This document shows positions 58,001 to 64,000 of a stretch of DNA of 64,000 bases, piece after piece. The DNA is from Morinoia aosen (Eukaryota; Arthropoda; Malacostraca; Amphipoda; Talitridae): positions 75,078,095-75,142,094 of the forward strand of contig CM059562.1 in NCBI GenBank assembly GCA_030386875.1, read 5' to 3'. Under the pieces are notes generated by a model, which ran no database searches, was not told the origin of the DNA, and worked only from the letters and a program-made list of their open reading frames with translations. The position numbers were made by a program, and so were the translations under genes. Numbering within the stretch: position 1 is the first letter of the stretch; every line of letters starts with the position of its first letter.

Positions 58001-61000
58001 TGTTTTTCAGCACCTACTACTTTCTTCTTCAACTCTGATCTTGTTTCATGAACTACTTTCTCATCTTACTGTTTCTATGCCCTTTCTGCATAGATTCCGC
58101 GTTCCCTTAACTCCATAATAAATGGTGCCTTCTTCCTTCCTCTCTTTGGATCTCATTTGTTGAGGATAGGGAGGCTTAAACTAACTAATAATCTGGTTTT
58201 CCAAATCTAATAACTATTTTACACACATTTATCAAACTGTCCTTTGTCCTTAATTCCTTTTTCTCCCTAAAGCAAGTAACACTGAACTCATACTGCCAAG
58301 CTCGAAACAAGACTTGCATTTCCATAGGTGAACGTCTTCTACTCGCTGCCTTTTACACCGCAGAAATGATAAAGGTTGTTGGAAGAGCACTCAGTTATTT
58401 GAAGAATGATGCACCATTTGTTTTTTGCTTTTTAATCCAATCGAAGGCAAAAAAGATTTGAAAGATTTGAAATACCTGATTTGCCGCCGGCATTTGTGGT
58501 AGATTATTATTGGCGAGACTTAAGAATAAACTTAATTTCTAACAGACAACATATAAGGGAAGAGTTGAATAATTGGCTCCAAAACACTTATGATTCTCAA
58601 ACCCTCTACGGCTGCCTAAAAACATTTAGCCCTGGTTGATTAACCTCACCCGGACCAAGAAATGTGGTGAGTAAATTCAAAGAATTTTCCTCTTTCCAAA
58701 TTTTGAACAAACGGCCCAGCGATGACATCTATGTTGCCATCCTGCAGTCCGCCGAGCATGCCTGACCAGGCGCCCGTCGCCGGGTCGTAGTTGCCCCACT
58801 TGCCGTCCGCAGGCGTCCGGCACTCAAGTCTGGCCGGACAACCGAGCCGGCAAAGTAATCGCTCACTTCACGACATAGTTTTCTCGTAACATATGTAGTA
58901 TACCGGGCGGTAAATGTCTTGAACACAAAATTTTAAACTGTTTCATCTCAGTTATTCTTGATGAATATATAACTTTTCACTTCCATTTATTACAACAGTG
59001 TCAAAATACAATCTAAGCTGCAAGGAAAAAATGAGTATTTGTATTGAAATGATTTGGAAAGGAACAAGTTTTTTGGTTCATTGTACACATTATACTAGCT
59101 GGCTCATTAGAACTTCAAAGTAATTACGTTTAACGTCGTTGTCATCAGACTCAATTTGTGAATTCCTTATTTAAATAATATTTACTCGAACGAGAAGTGA
59201 TCCTTTAGAATATTCCAGATGTCGCCAGACGTGCCTTCAACCCGTACAGTTCCGTCAGGTTGTGGAACAATCATCGAGAACGGCGGATACTGCAAAAAGA
59301 AATACTGAGGCTCAAAATATCCGAGATAACTGACATCATCGAGGCTCTGCGGTATCTAAAGAACTCCGTTGTTGTTTATTAATTAATACCTACTAATGTC
59401 ATAATGGAATTTAGATTTCCACTTTGTTCTCTCTCCCACCTTATTAATTTTTACCAGTATGATCATTATTACGTGTAAATTATACTAGCTGATTAGATAT
59501 GTCATTTTCACCTTAATTTTTAAAACTTAATACCTGTTGTATGAGAACTTTGTGACAACGCCTCAGCAATTTGTACACACCAATGTTGTGATATTGAACT
59601 CCATTATTATTTGCTCATGGACTGAGTATGTGTGTACTCAAGAAATCGCGCTAGATTTTTTTTTTACTCTTTTCTCTCTTACTTCTTAAGTTAGTTTTTA
59701 GACAGGAATATCTTTTTAATCTTGACTCTGTATTTCGTTTTTAAGTAATACTAATTTTAAATTTACTAATTTTAAATGACTCATCACTCTGATGTATTCG
59801 GTGATATAGACCCTGATCTCAATCATTTAAACAGAATATATCCAAACCTTAACGACTCTGATGACTGCATGTATACTAATATCTCGAAATTCAACGAAAC
59901 TATACGAATAACTCGGAATGATTTTTCGCTCCTGTGTTGGAGTTGTAGGTCACTCTATCAAAAATTGGAAGAGATACAATGAACTATTACTGAACTTAAG
60001 TATAACCTAGACGTGATTAGCTTCACCGAAAGCTGGCTAAATGACTCAACCAAAGACATGATTAGATTCGAAAATTATCATGATTACCATTCGCTACGAA
60101 AAAACAAGCGAGGCGGGGGCATCAGTACGTACATATCTAAAGACATAGATAGACTCGAAAATCATATTAAGTGCAACAATGAATCAGGATCATATAGAGT
60201 CACTATTCGTAGAACTGTCTAGAGATGGTAAACGAATAGTGCTTTGAACGGTGTATAGGCCTCCTACAGCCTGTCCTATATCCTTCCTGAATGAGCTCAA
60301 GCGTATTATTTCTCAGTTCAACAGGTCCTTATACAATGATATAATCATTTGCAGTGACTTCAATTATGATCTACTGAAACATGAAAGCTACGAACCAATC
60401 CTAAACCAATTTCCTAAATGCCTTTCAGTCTAAATCTTTCCTTCCGATCATCATAAAGCCTACACGAATAACCTCTGAGTCTGCTACGCTACTTGACAAT
60501 ATCTTTATGACAGACCCAAGTGATTTTCTTGCTGGGAATAATTACTTCTGACTTATCAGATCATTTTCCAGTTTTTCTTATTAAGAAAAATGTATAAATT
60601 TCTTGCACCAAGCCACGGGCTGAAACTTATTCATATCGTAAAGTAAACGAATCAAATTTAGAAGAATTACGCACCGTTTTAGAAGAATCAATACCAACAT
60701 TGCACATCTCTCAACAAAACAATAATGCAACGAGCATTGATGAAGCAGTAGTAAAGTTGACTGAAACTATAATGACCGCATACAATCACTGTTACCGAAT
60801 TGTAACTCGTACAGTTACCCCGAAAAATAAACAAAAGCCTTGGATTACTGAAGCCATTGTAATATATATAAAGAAACGTCAGGCGTACCTAGCCCTCCTT
60901 TGCGAAGGAAGAATATCTAGAGAAACATATAACAGATTCAGAAACAATGTAACAAACCAGATAAGGACATCAAAAAAGAGTTACTTTACGCTCAAGTTTA

Positions 61001-64000
61001 CTCAATTTAAAGCGGACATAATTAGAAAGAAAATTGAATATGTTGTTCAAAATAATCTAAAATACCATGGGAAGATAGAAATTGCAAATCTCTTTAACAA
61101 TTTCTTCGTAGACGTAGGGAAAACTATAGCTGATGGTATTCCAAGTGAACCTACTGATCACCTGGAATACATGGATCATATTCGAGAACACAACTCCTTT
61201 TTCATTACGCCTACCAACTCTTTCGATGTAATTCCGTGCATAAACAACCTGGAAAATATATCGAGTGGGCTACAAACGTTTCTGACTAAAGTACTTAAAA
61301 TTATTGCCGAAATTGTAGCCCCGCTCATATCCAAAATTATTAACCAGTCTTTCTTCCTAGGCACCTTCCCGAACTCCCTCAAAGTTGTTTGAGTAACCCC
61401 TATCTTTAAAAATGGTGAAAAAACCTGTATAAACAATTATCGACCTATCTCCAGGCTACCAATTATTAGCAAAGTATTCGAAAAGATTGTGTATAAAAAA
61501 GTGTACTCTTATTCTGAACGAAAATCATTTCTCTATGATAAACAATACGGCTTTCGCTCTAAAAAATCTACAACCCAGGCTATATTAAATCATTTACAAT
61601 TCCTTTATTCTAATATAGATGAAGGAAAGCCTGTCTTCTCTGTTTTCCTTGACTTTCGTAGAGCATTCGATTGTGTGGACCATAACATATTGCTCTCGAA
61701 ACTACATTGTTATGGCATTCGAGGGGTTGCCCATGATTGGTTCAGATCATACCTAACAAATCGAAAGCAATAGGTTGTCATTGACGATGCAAATTCGGAC
61801 CCACAGACAATTAGCCATGGAGTTCCACAAGGATCTGTCCTTGGGCCTCTCCTATTCCTGATTTTTATCAATGATATTATTAAATCTACTTCATTTTTCA
61901 AATTCATACTTTTTGCCGATGACAGTACGCTTTCTGCAGTCCTTCCAAACAAAAATCCCGCTCTGATTGCGGAGAGTATAAATAATGAACTCCATAAGGT
62001 TTCATTGTGGCTTAAAGCTAATAAAATAAGCCTTAACATAGATAAAACAAAATATATTACATTCTCATACAAGAAAAAAATACCTCTCCCGCGCATTAAA
62101 ATTGGCGAAGGTAAAATCGAAGAAACTAGCTCATGTAAGTTCATGGGTATCATAATAGATTAACATCTGACCTTCAAAGAGCACATCGCTTATATTAGTA
62201 CTAAATTATCAAAATCCATCGGAATCCTAAATAAAGTTAAAAATTTCCTGCCTGAAAAAGCTTTACGAATGCTCTACCGAACGCTCATTTCCCCATACTT
62301 GCAATACGGAATAGAAGCATGGCACGGAACTGATAAAAATAAAACCGATATGATTTTTACTCAGCAAAAAAGAGCCATCAGAGCGGTAAAGAATCTAGAA
62401 TATAATGCTCACACTAATGATTCATTCAAAAATTTACAAATACTTAAACTATCGGATCTCTACAAAATCTTCATCTGTAATTTCATTTACAAAACATTAA
62501 CAAATAATGGCGACAATAGCCTAAAACAACTATCAACTGCACAAACTGGTCACCACGACCATTTACCCGAAATAGAAATAAATTCATGCTTCCTTATTAT
62601 TCAAAGGCCCGTCGTTACACAGTATCCTCTTCGTTGGAACTAAAACTTGGAACTCAATCCCTGCGGAGATCCGAGAAAGTAATTCTTACAAGGTATTCAA
62701 AAGAAATCTTGAGTCTCACTTCCTATCAGAATACTAGTCGTGTAGGATCACCAAGTCAAACCTTGTCTCCTACATGACTGGTCTTAATAATGTAATCTGC
62801 CATGGTTATTATCGTCGATCTCCTGTCTGCTCTTACATCGTTTATCGAATATACTGCTAAATCTGGTCCATATGAACTATATTGTAAAATAAAGCATCTA
62901 ATATCAAGTTAAATTATTTCATTGATCAGTCTAATGTCAAACAAGGTTAAGTGAATTAGGTTAAACATTATTGTACACCTTAGAATAACGTTAATGTTAG
63001 GATGCCCTAGAAGTCGTTGAACTTATTCGGACCCACAGGTTGCTATACTCAAATTTGACCATTGTAACATTCTACCTCTGTATCACCTGTGGGAAATAAA
63101 TTGTTTAAAATTGTTTAAATTGTTTAAATTGTTTAAAATTATTCATGAATGAAGAATTATTTATAAGCCTAGATTTGAGGCGTAATATGCTAATGGAATC
63201 AGAAATTATCGTGAATGGGATAAATAAAAATTAGCTATGGTGATCAAAAGATGTAAAAGTCGAGAGGTCTTCAGATATTAAAATTATTTTCAATTTTTCA
63301 TTCAACGTGCAAACCATTTATATTCTCAACACATATTTTTCTGCAGCGAACTAGGAATGCGTCTGCGAATCTGAAATGTTTGACCTGTGTCCACCTAGTT
63401 CTTTTAAACTGACTTCGTTTTCCTCTCGAATATTCCGTACGAGCTGAACACAGGATGCGAGGACGCGAGGTTGTCAAATACTGTACGTGACAAAAAGTAG
63501 AAATAATTGAACGAAAGGTTCTCATAAACACCACAAATAAAATAACTTCTAGGGCTCAGACCTGAAAATAAAAGTATGGTTATTTATCTTACGCGTGTGT
63601 TAAATAATTTAAAAATGTTTAAATGCTAAAATTCAAAATGTTATTTCTTTATGCACGACTGATTTTTAAAGCTAAATACATCATCATACATTTAGTTAAG
63701 TGATCAATTTATTTTATCAATGTTATTACAGGACTAAAGATTAATGCTATGGTTCTCAAAATTAAAATATGAAATGTACCATAATCTAATCTTCGTCTAG
63801 CAGCAAATTTAAGCAAAACGGGAGCATTTTATAAATTTTCATCGCTCATTCATTCATTTTCATTACAGCTCTAAATTTGTTACCACCAACAAAACTAAGG
63901 AAATAACTCACGTCTCCAGACATGCAGCGCACCGTGAGCCCGGTGAGGTTGGTCCGTCTGGTCCAGGGGTCCTGCTGCAGCGCCGCGAGCTGATCCTGAA
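55041..64000 (-). CDS. IRc: divergent ionotropic receptor, 5' end outside the window
   Basis: Visible exons: part of exon 5 from 63912 to the window end, then 59186-59289, 58650-58829, 57327-57529, 56808-57031, 56142-56303, 55689-55789 and 55041-55257 with the stop. Lengths equal those of IRb exon by exon and phases join, so about 430 codons are open. It has the first ligand-binding half (exons 6-7), M1 (exon 8), pore end and M3 with Tyr-Thr-Ala-Phe-Leu (exon 9), second half (10-11) and M4 (12). The exon 6 donor is GA|GTAAAT and the exon 10 donor GTTAGC, both weaker than in the paralogues. The intron between exons 5 and 6 is 4.6 kb because of a LINE. IR family role: chemosensory or related cation channel. 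This is the only copy in the window without a disabling change, though exons 1-4 are unseen. Confidence 0.88.
59395..63145 (+). mobile_element. Near-full-length LINE in an IRc intron, decayed
   Basis: Inserted opposite to IRc between its exons 5 and 6. The coding part runs from about 59,776 to 62,777. The 3' end has tandem ATTGTTTAA units (63,092-63,135) instead of poly(A), as in CR1/L2-like and jockey-like families. Comparison with the IRa intron at 24.22-24.87 kb shows the insert is absent there. The exact 5' boundary is uncertain. Confidence 0.8.
59776..62777 (+). pseudogene. LINE endonuclease-reverse transcriptase, interrupted
   Basis: The endonuclease region reads Phe-Thr-Glu-Ser-Trp-Leu and Arg-Gly-Gly-Gly-Ile, then Cys-Ser-Asp-Phe-Asn-Tyr after a frame change. 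The reverse transcriptase has Tyr-Gly-Phe-Arg-Ser-Lys-Lys-Ser-Thr, Phe-Leu-Asp-Phe-Arg-Arg-Ala-Phe-Asp, Gly-Val-Pro-Gln-Gly-Ser-Val-Leu-Gly and catalytic Phe-Ala-Asp-Asp near 61,912. In-frame stops occur near 59,980, 60,220, 61,390, 61,771 and 62,161, with frameshifts near 60,250 and 62,600. It differs clearly in sequence from the intact CR1 at 6.3-10.4 kb. It encodes nothing functional now. Confidence 0.88.
63150..63905. other. Rest of the IRc intron 5
   Basis: The sequence is again alignable with the IRa intron (24.3-24.87 kb), for example CTGAAATGTTTGACCTG and AAATATGAAATGTACCATAA. There is no gene in it. Confidence 0.6.

Overview
This is a eukaryotic nuclear window, almost certainly from an arthropod. 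The ionotropic receptor (IR) genes have twelve exons with GT-AG introns, the DNA between genes is AT-rich, and the transposable elements (Ty3/gypsy, CR1, other LINEs, mariner, tRNA-derived SINEs) are typical of arthropods. Insect and crustacean cannot be told apart from this sequence. All exon models were built by hand by comparing paralogous copies and checking splice phase.

Layout. (1) 1-6.2 kb holds a decayed Ty3/gypsy element on the minus strand: gag, then pol with protease, RT and RNase H, cut off by a GACTCC-type hexamer repeat. A degenerate repeated leader, a possible primer binding site and a 15-bp minisatellite follow. (2) 6.28-10.4 kb is a CR1-like LINE on the minus strand with both ORFs open. 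(3) 10.4-19.4 kb has no host gene I can support. It holds small repeats, SINE pieces, a duplicated intergenic block and a LINE fragment with a foldback. (4) 19.5-64 kb is a tandem array of divergent IR genes on the minus strand. IRa (19.5-27.6 kb) is a pseudogene with several lesions. IRb (30.7-38.7 kb) is complete except for one in-frame TGA. A relic (42.9-46.8 kb) keeps only one frameshifted exon plus flanks. IRc (55.0 kb to beyond the window end) is intact in every exon visible.

The array has been rewritten repeatedly by mobile DNA. A LINE family lies at the same place in three intergenic units, which suggests insertion before duplication, and another copy fills an IRc intron. A 184-bp MITE sits in the relic, and its empty site is preserved in IRa. 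A mariner remnant, a SINE, a 20-bp minisatellite and a 154-bp exon-fragment duplication all lie in IRa introns. A nearly fresh 4.06-kb LTR element is inserted in the relic unit.

The most unusual object is that LTR element (46,945-51,001). It has near-identical LTRs, TG...CA ends, a 5-bp target duplication and a tRNA-Lys-type primer binding site. It has no polymerase. A Gag-like N-terminus runs in frame into a long segment with C2H2 zinc-finger motifs that looks like a captured cellular cDNA, itself already broken by a stop and a frameshift. The same LTR carries two decayed copies of its own LTR/PBS boundary.
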